Shown piece after piece: positions 1 to 9,912 of a DNA stretch of 43,401 nt; position 1 is the stretch's first letter, and every line of letters begins with the position of its first letter. The notes under the pieces were generated by a model, which did not search any database, was not told the DNA's origin, and saw only the letters and a list, made by a program, of their open reading frames with translations. Both the position numbers and the translations under genes were made by a program. The DNA comes from Micrococcales bacterium 31B (GTDB taxonomy: Bacteria > Actinomycetota > Actinomycetes > Actinomycetales > Dermabacteraceae): the NCBI GenBank assembly GCA_022803075.1, contig JAFFTF010000011.1, forward strand, positions 11,116 to 54,516. The letters are read 5' to 3'.

Positions 1-2
1 CC

Positions 3-2057
3 CCCACCCCCAAGCCCGCGCCCAAGCCCCGCCCGCCGCGCATCGACCTGCTGCGGGTCAGCTCGGCGCAGCCGGTGCCACAGCCGGCGCCCTGGTCGAA
101 CCCCCTGCACCTGCACGGCGTGACCGAGTACGACCTCGACGAGGTGGGTGTCGACCCGCGCCTTGCGCAGCGGATTCTCGCGGCCACGACCGAGACCGCC
201 TACCACCAGCTCATCAATGCCGCGAACGACGAGAAGGGCCTGGCGATACTCGAACTCGCGGGCGGTAAGTCGGCGGGCGAGGTCGCCGAGGCGCTGCGCG
301 TCCAGGTGCGCACGGTCGTGGGCGCGCCCGCCCCGGCCGACCTGATCGACCCGAAGATCGCGGCGGCCCTGCGCGTGAAGGGGTTCGAACGCATCGAGGC
401 GAACGAAATGATTCAGGCGGTGCTCGACCTGCCGCGCGAGCAGCGGGCCGAGCAACTGGCGGCGCCCACCGACGAATTGCTGCTCGCGGGCCTCAAGACC
501 GAGCGGGCGAGTCGTCAGTTTCTCCTCACCTCGTCGGACGACGAGATCCGCGAGGTGCTCGAACACGGCACCTTCACCGAGTGGCGCACGTTCTTGCACC
601 CCGATCAGCGCCGCTACGTCACGCACGACAACACGGGGCCGTTCCGCCTCACGGGCGGCGCGGGCACGGGCAAGACGGTGGTGCTCGTGCACCGCGCCGA
701 CCACCTCGCGCGGGCCAACCCCAACGCGCGCATCGTGCTGACCACTTTCACGACGACCCTCGCGAACGCGCTCACGCAGCAGGTCCGCACGCTTAACCCG
801 GGCGCCAAGCTCACGTACGACCTGGGGCACGCGGGCATCCTCGTGCGCGGCGTCGATTCACTGGCCTCGCAGGTGATGAAGTCGGCGAGCCCCGCCGAGG
901 TGAGCGCGGCCTTCGCAGCGGTGCTGGGCACGCCGCCCCACGACCTGCAGGCCAACCTCAACGGAGACCGCTCGTGGCAGCAGGCCCTAGAGAACGCGCG
1001 CCTCACCCCCGAGCAGTACAACCCGGCCCTCATGAACTCCGTGTTTCTCGACCAGGAGTACGTCTCGGTGGTGCTCGCGCAGAACATCACCACCCTGGTC
1101 GAGTACGCGCGCTGCCCGCGCCCCGGTCGCGGCACCAAGTTGGGCCGCCATCAGCGCGTGGCCCTGTGGAGCGTGTTCGAGGCGTATCGCCGCGCGAGCC
1201 AGCTCGAAGGCAAGCTGCTGTTCTCCGAGATCGCGGCGCTCGCGGCGCACGTGCTCACGCAGCGCCCCGCGGCGCCCGCCGACCACGTGCTGATCGACGA
1301 GGCGCAGGACCTCCACGCGGCGCACTGGAAGCTACTGCGCGCCCTCGTGCGACCGGGCCGCAATGACCTGTTCATCGCCACCGATGGTCACCAGCGCATC
1401 TACGGCCAGCGCATCGTGCTCTCGAAGTTCGGCATCTCGGTGGTGGGCCGCCGCTCCAAGACGCTCACGCTGAACTACCGAACCACGGCCGAGATCTTGA
1501 ACTTCGCCGTGGGCCTGCTCGCGGGCCACACGTTCGACGAGGTCGGCAGCGAGGAGTTCGGCCCCGAAGACAACGCCGACGACCTGGGCGAGTACCGTTC
1601 GGCCATGTCGGGCCCGCGGCCGCGACTGATCGAGGCGCGCTCGTTTGACGACGAGATCGCGGCCATTGCCGAGACGCTGCAGGGGTGGAGCGCGGGCGAG
1701 CACCAGAGCATCGGCATTTTGGTGCGCCAGCGCAGCGACATTTCGCGCATCCACCAAGCCCTTAACGAGCGGGGCATCCCGGCGCGCATGGTCGAAAGCG
1801 GCGGCGCCGCCGACACCAACGAACCGCTAGTCATGACGATGCACCGCGCCAAGGGCATGGAGTTCTCGCACGTCATCGTCGCGGGAGTGAGCGACCGCAG
1901 CATGCCCACCCTGAGCCTGCCCAAGCACCTCGCGGACGCCGAGCGCGAGGAGGCGCTGCAGCGCGAGCGGGCCCTACTCTACGTCGCCGTGACCCGCGCG
2001 CGCGACGAACTGGTGATCACGTATTCCGGCACGAGAAGCGAGTTGATTGACCTATGA
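3..2057 (+). CDS. UvrD/Rep-family superfamily 1 DNA helicase (5' end outside window)
   Basis: The reading frame is already open at the left edge (Pro/Lys-rich stretch ending PPRIDLLRVSSAQP), so the GTG at 75 is probably not the true start and the N-terminus is missing. Visible are Walker A GGAGTGKT (about base 655), Walker B LIDEAQD (about 1292), motif III-IV around QRIYGQRI, and the C-terminal motif VAVTRARDELVITYSG. These are the landmarks of UvrD/Rep/PcrA 3'-5' DNA helicases. The first ~180 residues are not helicase and resemble the accessory N-terminal region common in defence-associated UvrD proteins. The stop overlaps the next start (ATGA at 2054), so it is translationally coupled to the SNF2 helicase gene. 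In this context it is likely a component of the same DNA-processing defence operon rather than a housekeeping repair helicase; that role is inferred. Confidence 0.85.
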   Translation, partial: PTPKPAPKPRPPRIDLLRVSSAQPVPQPAPWSNPLHLHGVTEYDLDEVGVDPRLAQRILAATTETAYHQLINAANDEKGLAILELAGGKSAGEVAEALRVQVRTVVGAPAPADLIDPKIAAALRVKGFERIEANEMIQAVLDLPREQRAEQLAAPTDELLLAGLKTERASRQFLLTSSDDEIREVLEHGTFTEWRTFLHPDQRRYVTHDNTGPFRLTGGAGTGKTVVLVHRADHLARANPNARIVLTTFTTTLANALTQQVRTLNPGAKLTYDLGHAGILVRGVDSLASQVMKSASPAEVSAAFAAVLGTPPHDLQANLNGDRSWQQALENARLTPEQYNPALMNSVFLDQEYVSVVLAQNITTLVEYARCPRPGRGTKLGRHQRVALWSVFEAYRRASQLEGKLLFSEIAALAAHVLTQRPAAPADHVLIDEAQDLHAAHWKLLRALVRPGRNDLFIATDGHQRIYGQRIVLSKFGISVVGRRSKTLTLNYRTTAEILNFAVGLLAGHTFDEVGSEEFGPEDNADDLGEYRSAMSGPRPRLIEARSFDDEIAAIAETLQGWSAGEHQSIGILVRQRSDISRIHQALNERGIPARMVESGGAADTNEPLVMTMHRAKGMEFSHVIVAGVSDRSMPTLSLPKHLADAEREEALQRERALLYVAVTRARDELVITYSGTRSELIDL

Positions 2058-4990
2058 GCGCGGTAGCCATCGCCCCCGGCAGTGTGGTGGAGGTGCGCGA
2101 CGAGCAGTGGCTGGTCACGCAGGTCGCGAGCGTCGGCAGCGACGAATTGCTGACCGTGCAGGGCCTCTCAGAATTGGTGCGCGACACCACCGCCACGTTC
2201 TACCGCGCCCTCGACGAGGTCTCGGTGGTCGACCCGAGCCAAACCACGGTCGTGCCCGACAATTCGGCGCACTTCACGCGCGCCCGACTGTGGGTCGAGG
2301 CGACCCTCAACAAGGTGCCCGTCGCCCAAAACGAGCACGCGCTCGTGACCGTGGAGTCGGCCCTCGCCGACCGGCTGACGTACCAATATGAGGCGGTGGC
2401 GAAGGCACTCGACCCGGCCAACGTGCGTCCGCGCCTTTTAATTGCGGACGCCGTGGGGCTCGGTAAGACGCTAGAGATCGGCATGATTTTGAGCGAGCTC
2501 GCGGCCCGGGGCCGCGGCGACCGGGTGCTGATCGTGACGCCCGTGCACGTTCTCGAACAGATGCAACACGAGCTGTGGTGCCGCTTTGGGTTGCCGTTCA
2601 TTCGCCTCGATTCGGTGGGCATTCAGCGGGTGCGGCAGGAGATTCCCGCGACGCGTAACCCGTTCACGTATTTCAAGAAGGCGATCATCTCGATCGACAC
2701 GCTGAAGTCGCCCCGGTACGCCGCGAGCCTGCGCAAGGTGCACTGGGATGCCGTGGTGATCGACGAATCGCACAACCTGACGAATCGCGGCACGCAGAAC
2801 AATGCACTCGCGCAGACCCTAGCCCCGAACACCGAGGCGCTGATTCTCGCGAGCGCGACCCCGCACAACGGCAGGCAGGAGAGCTTCGCCGAGCTGCTGC
2901 AGCTGCTGGATCCGGCGGCGGTGTCGGCCACGGGTGAGTTCGGCGCGGGCGCCGTCGAGCGGCTGATTATTCGCCGGCACCGGCATTCCCCGACGGTGGC
3001 GGCCGAGGTGGGCGCCGACTGGGCCGAGCGCGCCGAACCCGTGAACCTGCTGCTGGAGCCGACGCCGGAGGAGGCCGCCGTGGCGTCCGAACTCGCGGAT
3101 ACGTGGCTGTATGGCAACAGCCCGTACTCGGGCGGCGGCGCGCGCGGGCTGTTCCCGTGGACCCTCGCGAAGGCGTTTCTGTCGAGCCCCGCGGCGCTCG
3201 GCGAGTCGGTGGCGAACCGTCTGAGGCGCGTGGGCCGGGGCGGCGACGCGGCGCAGCGGGAACGCGACGCGCTGCTGCGCCTGCAGTCGCTCAACGAGCG
3301 CGTCAGCGCGGCCACGAGCGGCAAGTTTCAGGGCCTCGTGGGCCACCTCAAGGCGAGCGGCGTCTCGGGCGGGGCGAACGGCGACAGGGTGGTCATCTTT
3401 ACAGAAAGCATCCAAACCAGCAAGTGGCTCGCCGAAAACTTGCAGGGCGTTTTGGGCCTAAAAGCTAGAAATGTCGCTTACTTAAATGGCAAGCTACTCG
3501 AACCTACCCAACTTGAGTTAATTGACGAATTTAAGCGGGAAAACTCTCATCTTCGTGTATTAGTGTCAACTGATGTCGCGAGCGAGGGCGTCAACCTGCA
3601 CGCGCAGTGCCACCAGCTAGTGCACTACGACATTCCGTGGTCGCTGATTCGCATCGAGCAGCGCAACGGCCGCATCGACCGCTACGGGCAGCGGCACAGC
3701 CCCGTGATCGCAACGCTGTTACTGCGCGTGCATCACGAGCAGTTCTCGGGCGACCTGCGCGTGCTCACGAGGCTCATCGAGCGCGAAAACGAGGCGCATC
3801 ACGTGCTCGGTGATGTCTTCTCGATCATGGGTAAGATCACCGTGAAGGCCGAAGAAGACGAGATTCTGAACGTGCTCACGCACAAGAAGGAGTTCGCCGA
3901 GGCCGTGCCCGAGGTGCCGCAGGTGCCGAGCGCCGCGAGCGGCAACGACATCATGGCCATGCTACTGGGGCTGCACGGGCTCAGCTCCGAAAACGGCACC
4001 AACACAGAACCCACCGAACCTAATGCGCCCGCCGCACCCCGCCCGCCGACCGTCACGGTCACGCCGCGCGCGTCACTCTTCGCGAGCCCCGTCGATTTCT
4101 TGGAGGCGGCGCTGCAGGAGGCCTACGCCAACCCCGCCGCGAGCGTGAGCCACAACGGCGTGGAGTGGCGGCGCATGAGCGAGCAGGGCATCGCGCAGCT
4201 CGCACCCCCGGGCGACCTGCGCCAGCGCCTCGCGCACCTGCCACAGTCGTACCTGAAAGACCGCGGCATCACCCAAACCTTTAAGCTGGCCCTCACGAAA
4301 TCGACCGCCGACCAGCAGCTACGTCGCGCCCGGCGCGGCCTCGACGGCACCACCTGGCCCGAGGCGCACTACCTGGGGCCCCATCACCCCGTGATGGAGT
4401 GGGCCACCGACAAGGCGCTCGCGTGCTTCGATCGCGGCGTGGTGCCCGCCGTGCGGGGTGACGTCGAGCAGCCCTACCTGCTCGTCCTAGGTTTGCTGCT
4501 CAATCAGCGCGGCGGCGTGGTGTCGAAGGCCTTCATGAGCGTGGGCTTTGACTACGGCATGAGGGTGCTCGACGACCTGGGCGAGTACTGGAGAGAGATC
4601 GGTTTCGACAATCCGCGCGCCGTGAACCCGGGCGGGCTCGAAGTGTCGCAGGTCGAGGGGCGCATGGGCGCGGCCATCCGCGCCGCCGAGTCGTATCTCA
4701 ACCAGATCTTCGTGGCCGCAGAGCAGCAGGCGCGCGAGAACATGCAGCGCTCGGAGCGGCAGCGGGCCGAGTGGGTGGCCGGTTTCGAGCGTGCCGCCAC
4801 CCGCGGCACCGACCAGCCCGCACTCTTCGGCGCGGCGCTCACGAAGGCCCAAAAGGCGGTGCGCCGCATCGAACACGAGGGCGAGCTCGCCCGCCAACTG
4901 CTGCCAGCCCGCAAGCTGATCCGACCGCTGCTCGTGGTGATGCCGCGAGCCACCACCGACTCCGTGATGACCCTTGGCAAGGAGGCCTGA
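2054..4990 (+). CDS. drmD: SNF2-family helicase, DISARM DrmD-like
   Basis: 978-residue SF2 ATPase of the Snf2/RapA group. Walker A is ADAVGLGKT (about residue 132), Walker B DESH (about 236), motif III SATPHNG (about 267), motif V STDVASEGVNL and motif VI QRNGRIDRYGQ (about 535); a long C-terminal region follows. In class 1 DISARM, drmD encodes a SNF2-like helicase next to the adenine methylase drmMI; size, motifs and the neighbour here fit. Start ATG at 2054 overlaps the upstream stop by 4 bp, and the next gene begins 1 bp after this stop, so the three genes are one transcription unit. Bases about 3455-3580 are strikingly AT-rich compared with the flanking sequence. The family is firm; the DISARM assignment depends on drmA/drmB/drmC being present left of the window. 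Confidence 0.75.
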   Translation: MSAVAIAPGSVVEVRDEQWLVTQVASVGSDELLTVQGLSELVRDTTATFYRALDEVSVVDPSQTTVVPDNSAHFTRARLWVEATLNKVPVAQNEHALVTVESALADRLTYQYEAVAKALDPANVRPRLLIADAVGLGKTLEIGMILSELAARGRGDRVLIVTPVHVLEQMQHELWCRFGLPFIRLDSVGIQRVRQEIPATRNPFTYFKKAIISIDTLKSPRYAASLRKVHWDAVVIDESHNLTNRGTQNNALAQTLAPNTEALILASATPHNGRQESFAELLQLLDPAAVSATGEFGAGAVERLIIRRHRHSPTVAAEVGADWAERAEPVNLLLEPTPEEAAVASELADTWLYGNSPYSGGGARGLFPWTLAKAFLSSPAALGESVANRLRRVGRGGDAAQRERDALLRLQSLNERVSAATSGKFQGLVGHLKASGVSGGANGDRVVIFTESIQTSKWLAENLQGVLGLKARNVAYLNGKLLEPTQLELIDEFKRENSHLRVLVSTDVASEGVNLHAQCHQLVHYDIPWSLIRIEQRNGRIDRYGQRHSPVIATLLLRVHHEQFSGDLRVLTRLIERENEAHHVLGDVFSIMGKITVKAEEDEILNVLTHKKEFAEAVPEVPQVPSAASGNDIMAMLLGLHGLSSENGTNTEPTEPNAPAAPRPPTVTVTPRASLFASPVDFLEAALQEAYANPAASVSHNGVEWRRMSEQGIAQLAPPGDLRQRLAHLPQSYLKDRGITQTFKLALTKSTADQQLRRARRGLDGTTWPEAHYLGPHHPVMEWATDKALACFDRGVVPAVRGDVEQPYLLVLGLLLNQRGGVVSKAFMSVGFDYGMRVLDDLGEYWREIGFDNPRAVNPGGLEVSQVEGRMGAAIRAAESYLNQIFVAAEQQARENMQRSERQRAEWVAGFERAATRGTDQPALFGAALTKAQKAVRRIEHEGELARQLLPARKLIRPLLVVMPRATTDSVMTLGKEA

Positions 4991-4991
4991 C

Positions 4992-7900
4992 GTGGCTACT
5001 TTCGATTCCCTCGTCGTGATCGATGACTTCGTCTCGGAGCATTACTTTACGGTCGATGCGACCACCGAGTCGCTCGCGGCCGAGGTGAAGAAGCTGCGCA
5101 AGCAGTGGAGCGCCGACGAGAAGGAGGGCGTCGGCTCGGCCCGCTCGCGTTTCGTGGCCCAGCGCGCCGCCCTCGAGGCGGCCCTCGCCAGCCTGGAGCC
5201 GCCCGAGGAGGAAGCCCCCGACACCCAGGCCCCCGACGAGGCAGCCCAAGCCCCCAACAACCCCGCGAACCCACCAGCCCCCGCCCCGGTGGGCAGGGAG
5301 GATGCGCTGGAACTGCGGGTGCGCGCGTCCGAGGCGCACCGGCTGCTGCGCGAGGCCCTGGGGTACGCGGGCCCGCTCGCGACGTTCACGGGCACGCGCG
5401 GAGACGACACGCTGAGGGTTCCACAGGTGTGGCTCTCGGCGGGCGGCGAGGTGGTGATCGTGGAGGCAACCCCGGCGCACGACGTCGAGTCGATGCTGCG
5501 CGAGGTCGACCCGCTGCTGGGCGCGAGTCTCGCCGAAAAGCCCCTCGCGCTCACCCCCGCGAAGCTGCTGAGTGAGATCTTTCAGTGCGCCGAGGCGCCA
5601 GCGTTCGCGCTGGTGCTCGCGGGTCAGCACGTGGTGTTCGCCGAGGCGGAACGCTGGGCCGAGGGCCGCTATCTCGTGGTGAATGTGCTGGCGGCGTGCG
5701 CGCGTAACGATGTGCGGGCGGGAGGCGAGATCGACACGCTGCTCGCGTGCCTGGGTCACGATCAGGTGGTGCCGGACGCCGCGGGCACCGTGTGGTGGTC
5801 GGCCATCTTTGACGCGTCGGTGAAGCATACGGTGGGCGTGTCGAAAGACCTGCGCGAGGGCATTCGCACGTCGATCGAAATTATCGCGAACGACGTGATC
5901 AGCCAGCGCGAGGCGCGGGGGCTGCCTCCGCTGCGCCGCGAGCAGGGCCAGCCGCTCGCGCGCGAGGCCCTGCGGTTTCTGTATCGCATCTTGTTCTTGT
6001 TGTACGCCGAGGCGCAGCCGCAGATGGGTGTGGTGCCGGTGGGCGCGGCCGAGTACGACCGGGGGTACGGTATCGACCGCCTGCGCGAGCTGGCGCTGGT
6101 GCCGCTCACCGAGTCGCGTTCGCGCGCCGGCCGGCACCTGTACGAGTCGCTGCATCGCCTGTTCACGCTCGTGAACGAGGGCCACGCGCCCGACCATCTC
6201 GACGGCCTGGTGCTCGAGAATCTGGAGGCCGACCTGTTTTCGCCGCGGGCCACGGCCCTGATCGACGAGACGGGGCTCTCGAACGCGGCGCTGCAGCGCG
6301 TGCTGCAGCACCTGCTGCTCAGCAAGGCGCAGAAGGGCCGCGACCGGGGCTTCATCTCGTACGCGCAGCTGGGCATTAACCAGCTGGGCGCGGTGTACGA
6401 GGGCCTCATGTCGTACACGGGCTTCATCGCCGAAGACGACCTGTACGAGGTGGCGAAAGACGGCAACGCCGAGAAGGGCTCGTGGGTGGTGCCGGTTGAC
6501 CGCAGCGAGCACCTGCCGGATCAGCACTTTCTGACCTACGAGGACGAGCACGACGGGGCCACCCGGCGCGTGGTGCATCGCCGGGGTTCGTTCGTGTTTC
6601 GGCTGGCGGGGCGGGAGCGGCAGCAGTCGGCGTCGTACTACACGCCCGAGGTGCTCACGCGGTTTGTGGTGCAGCAGGCGCTCGAAGAGTTGCTCGATCA
6701 GGGGGGCGAGACCACCACGGCCGAGCAGATCTTGGGCCTGTCGATCTGCGAGCCCGCTCTGGGTTCGGGAGCGTTCGCGATCGAGGCGGTGCGCCAGCTG
6801 GCCGAAGAGTACCTGCGGCGGCGGCAGCGCGAGCTCGGCACCCAGGTGCCGGTCGACGAGTATGTGGTCGAACTGCAGCGCGTGAAGGCACACATTGCCC
6901 TGCACCAGGTCTACGGAGTTGACCTCAACGCCACGGCCGTTGAGCTCGCCGAGATCTCGTTGTGGCTCGACACGATGGTGAAGGGGTTGCGCGCACCTTG
7001 GTTTGGCCTGCGGTTGCGGCGCGGTAATTCGCTGATCGGGGCGCGGCGAGCCACATATTCGGTGGCTCAACTGGGCGATCGCTCCTACTACGCCACCACC
7101 CCGACGGAGCGACCGCTGACGTCGCTGGCCGAGTCGCTGCGCACGGGTCTCGACGACCCGTCTCTCGCCGATGCCGTGCATCATTTCTTGGTGCCGGGCG
7201 AGGGCTGGGGCGCGGCGGCCGATTCGAAGGGAGCGAAGGAGTTTGCGCCCGAGGCGGCGAAGGCGCTGAAGGCGTGGCGGTCGAAGGTGCACGCGAAGCT
7301 GACCGCGGCGCAGGTGGCGCGCGTGAAAGGGCTCGCGCGGCGCACGGAGGTGTTGTGGAAGTTCGCCCTGCGCCGCCTCCAGATCGCCGAGGCCGAGTCT
7401 TCGCGTTTCATCGACTTTTTTGGACGCCCCGAGTCGCTGGGTTCCAGCGCCTCCACCGTCACGCGCGCGCAGATTGAGGCGGCGCTCGCCGACATGAACG
7501 GCCCGTACCAGCGCCTGCGCCTCGTCATGGACGCCTGGTGTTCCCTGTGGTTTTGGCCCGTCGTGCCGCCGCGCGAGGTGGGCGGCGTGGTGGTCGACGA
7601 CTCCCCCGCTCCCCCGACGCTCGATCAGTGGCTGAACGCCCTCGAAATGATTCTCGGCGCCGAGCAGTTCGGTGACGACTCGGGCCGCGCCCGCAATCGC
7701 CACGCCGCCTCGGGCAACATCTTCACCCTCAACCTCACCTCCGGATGGGGCGACCTCGCCACCGCCGAAGGCCTCGACCGCGAGTTTTCGGGCCAGCGCT
7801 CGGTTGACGAAATATTCCGGACGCACGCGTGGCTAGCTACCAGCCAAACCATCGCTGGCCGGCAAGGGTTCTTTCACTGGAACCTCGACTTCGCGACGGT

Positions 7901-9836
7901 GTTCGCACGCGGAGGAGGGTTCGACCTGCAGGTCGGAAATCCGCCGTGGGTGCGGCCCGACAGTGCGGAGGACGCCTGGCTCGCGGAGTTTGACCCGTGG
8001 TGGCAGTTGGTCGTCAAGCCGCCGACCGCCGAGCGCAAACGTAGACGCGAGGCGGTGCTGGCAAGCCCCGAGGCTCGCGCATTCGTAGCCGAGTCTTACG
8101 TCAGCATCGACTGCCTCTCGAACGCCCTGGGGTCTGTAGCCCTGTATCCCTGGCTCGAAGGACTAAGGACCGATCTCTACCGCTGCTTCATGGAACACAC
8201 GTGGAGGAACAATGCCGAGCGCGGCATCGTCAGTTTGATTCACCCCGAGTCCCACTTCACCGAAAAGAAAGCAAATCGACTGCGGGGCGAAACGTACCGG
8301 AGGCTGCGGCGGCACTGGCAGTTCGTCAACGAATTGACGCTATTCGAAATTACTCACCACGTTTCTTTTGGTGTCCACGTCTATGGGGCGCCGAGAGTGC
8401 CCTCGTTCCTGGCCTCCGCATCCCTATACCACCCAGAGACGATCGCGCGATCGTTCCACCACGACGGCAGCGGAGCCGCACCTGGCATGAAGGCTCCCAC
8501 CGGCGGCTGGGATACTCGCCCCCACGCCGAACGCATCATTCACGTGGACGAAACCATGCTGAAGAGTTGGGCCATGCTGCTCGAGGATCCAGAGTCCGAC
8601 CCCCTCGAGACCCGTATCGTGTACCCAGTCAATCGCGCCAGCGCGCACGTATTAGAAAAACTAGCCGTCGCCCCCAGAGCAAGTGTGCTCGAACTGGAGT
8701 TCTCCAGCGGATGGAACGAAAAGACTGATCGCGACAAGGGGCGTTTCGATGTGGGCTCACATCGCAATTCGGCGTGGCAGGATGTCATCCTTCAGGGGCC
8801 GCACTTTAGCGTTGCGACGCCATTCACAAAAGAGCCGAACGCGTCGATGAAGAACAACCTCGACTACTCCGAACTCGACCTCGAAGCCTTGCCGCCAAAC
8901 TTCATCCCGCGCACGTCGTACCAACCCGCGATCGACCTCGCCGAGTACCGCCGCCTCTACACCCAGTGGGGCCCCGCGGACGACCGCCGCCCCGCCCTCG
9001 ACTTCTACCGCATCGCCTGGCGCGCTATGGCTGCCACAACGGGCGTCAGAACCCTCATCTCCGCGATCCTCCCTCCTGGTGCAGCCCACATCAACGGGGT
9101 CTTAACCTTCGGTGGCCAAGAGATCCCTACTCTCCTGGAACTTGCCGGAGTATGGGCAAGCATTCCTGCCGACTTCGTCGTCAAAGTCTCAGGAGTCGCC
9201 AACTTGCACCAGTCCATAGCCCAAGGTTTTCCCAAGGCGCCAAGTGCCCACCCGCTTCTGAGTCGCTTGCGCTGTCTAAGTGCCAGACTCAATTGCCTCA
9301 CCGACGCCTACGCTGACCTGTGGAACGAGGCCTTCACCGACGACTGGACCACCTTCGACTGGGCCGCCCCCCGCCGCCACAATCGCCTGTCCCGTCTCGG
9401 AGACATCACCCCCGAGTGGACACCCGCCTGTCCACTGCGTATCGACGAGGAACGCCGCCAGGCCCTGGTCGAGCTCGATGTCATAACGGCGATCATGCTC
9501 GGCATCGATGTGGACGAGTTGTGCACGATCTATAGGACTCAGTTCCCGGTGTTGCACGGATACGAGAGATCCAGAGACCTTTACGATGCCAACGGCCGTT
9601 TGGTGCCGAACGAAGTGGCAAAGGCCTACCACGTTGCACTTGCCCAGCAAGGCCTGCACCATGGTGCGCCCTTCAATCCCGACCCATCTGCCGAAAATCC
9701 TGCACCGCCCCTTCCCCACATGTCATACTCAAGCAGAACAACTTCAAATGCCCAAGGCAACGAGTACACCTACGAACTACCGTTCACCACGCGCGATCGC
9801 GAACTCGACTTCCGCGCCAGCCGAATTCACCTTTAG
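4992..9836 (+). CDS. drmMI: Eco57I-type N6-adenine DNA methyltransferase, DISARM DrmMI-like
   Basis: About 1614 residues. The SAM-binding motif I is CEPALGSGAFAIEAV (about residue 585) and the catalytic motif IV is NPPW (about 983), separated by a ~400-residue insertion as in Eco57I/PglX-like gamma-class adenine methylases. Start taken as GTG 4992, preceded by AAGGAGG at good spacing; a longer TTG start at 4974 would overlap the upstream gene. The N-terminus (ATFDSLVVIDDFVSEHYF) is conserved-looking and a proline-rich linker lies at about residues 70-100. No PD-(D/E)XK nuclease motif was recognised in the N-terminal part, so modification alone is likelier than a type IIG enzyme. The last third (from about 7.8 kb) has lower GC and different codon choice, consistent with exchange of the target-recognition part. 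Likely marks self DNA for the companion helicases. Confidence 0.78.
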   Translation: MATFDSLVVIDDFVSEHYFTVDATTESLAAEVKKLRKQWSADEKEGVGSARSRFVAQRAALEAALASLEPPEEEAPDTQAPDEAAQAPNNPANPPAPAPVGREDALELRVRASEAHRLLREALGYAGPLATFTGTRGDDTLRVPQVWLSAGGEVVIVEATPAHDVESMLREVDPLLGASLAEKPLALTPAKLLSEIFQCAEAPAFALVLAGQHVVFAEAERWAEGRYLVVNVLAACARNDVRAGGEIDTLLACLGHDQVVPDAAGTVWWSAIFDASVKHTVGVSKDLREGIRTSIEIIANDVISQREARGLPPLRREQGQPLAREALRFLYRILFLLYAEAQPQMGVVPVGAAEYDRGYGIDRLRELALVPLTESRSRAGRHLYESLHRLFTLVNEGHAPDHLDGLVLENLEADLFSPRATALIDETGLSNAALQRVLQHLLLSKAQKGRDRGFISYAQLGINQLGAVYEGLMSYTGFIAEDDLYEVAKDGNAEKGSWVVPVDRSEHLPDQHFLTYEDEHDGATRRVVHRRGSFVFRLAGRERQQSASYYTPEVLTRFVVQQALEELLDQGGETTTAEQILGLSICEPALGSGAFAIEAVRQLAEEYLRRRQRELGTQVPVDEYVVELQRVKAHIALHQVYGVDLNATAVELAEISLWLDTMVKGLRAPWFGLRLRRGNSLIGARRATYSVAQLGDRSYYATTPTERPLTSLAESLRTGLDDPSLADAVHHFLVPGEGWGAAADSKGAKEFAPEAAKALKAWRSKVHAKLTAAQVARVKGLARRTEVLWKFALRRLQIAEAESSRFIDFFGRPESLGSSASTVTRAQIEAALADMNGPYQRLRLVMDAWCSLWFWPVVPPREVGGVVVDDSPAPPTLDQWLNALEMILGAEQFGDDSGRARNRHAASGNIFTLNLTSGWGDLATAEGLDREFSGQRSVDEIFRTHAWLATSQTIAGRQGFFHWNLDFATVFARGGGFDLQVGNPPWVRPDSAEDAWLAEFDPWWQLVVKPPTAERKRRREAVLASPEARAFVAESYVSIDCLSNALGSVALYPWLEGLRTDLYRCFMEHTWRNNAERGIVSLIHPESHFTEKKANRLRGETYRRLRRHWQFVNELTLFEITHHVSFGVHVYGAPRVPSFLASASLYHPETIARSFHHDGSGAAPGMKAPTGGWDTRPHAERIIHVDETMLKSWAMLLEDPESDPLETRIVYPVNRASAHVLEKLAVAPRASVLELEFSSGWNEKTDRDKGRFDVGSHRNSAWQDVILQGPHFSVATPFTKEPNASMKNNLDYSELDLEALPPNFIPRTSYQPAIDLAEYRRLYTQWGPADDRRPALDFYRIAWRAMAATTGVRTLISAILPPGAAHINGVLTFGGQEIPTLLELAGVWASIPADFVVKVSGVANLHQSIAQGFPKAPSAHPLLSRLRCLSARLNCLTDAYADLWNEAFTDDWTTFDWAAPRRHNRLSRLGDITPEWTPACPLRIDEERRQALVELDVITAIMLGIDVDELCTIYRTQFPVLHGYERSRDLYDANGRLVPNEVAKAYHVALAQQGLHHGAPFNPDPSAENPAPPLPHMSYSSRTTSNAQGNEYTYELPFTTRDRELDFRASRIHL

Positions 9837-9912
9837 ATTAAAGAAATTCAAACAAACCCCAAACAATTGTCCAGCAACAAAGACTTTTTATCCAATTAGG
9901 AATGCATTGAAC

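Noticed and set aside
4839-7826. 995-codon open frame on the minus strand opposite the helicase and methylase genes
   Set aside because: His/Arg/Gly-rich composition with no motifs; it mirrors strong codon bias of the two real genes on the plus strand.
9508-9912. Upstream extension of the unknown gene at 9913
   Set aside because: Overlaps the methylase C-terminus in another frame for over 300 bp and lacks a ribosome site; ATG 9913 has one.
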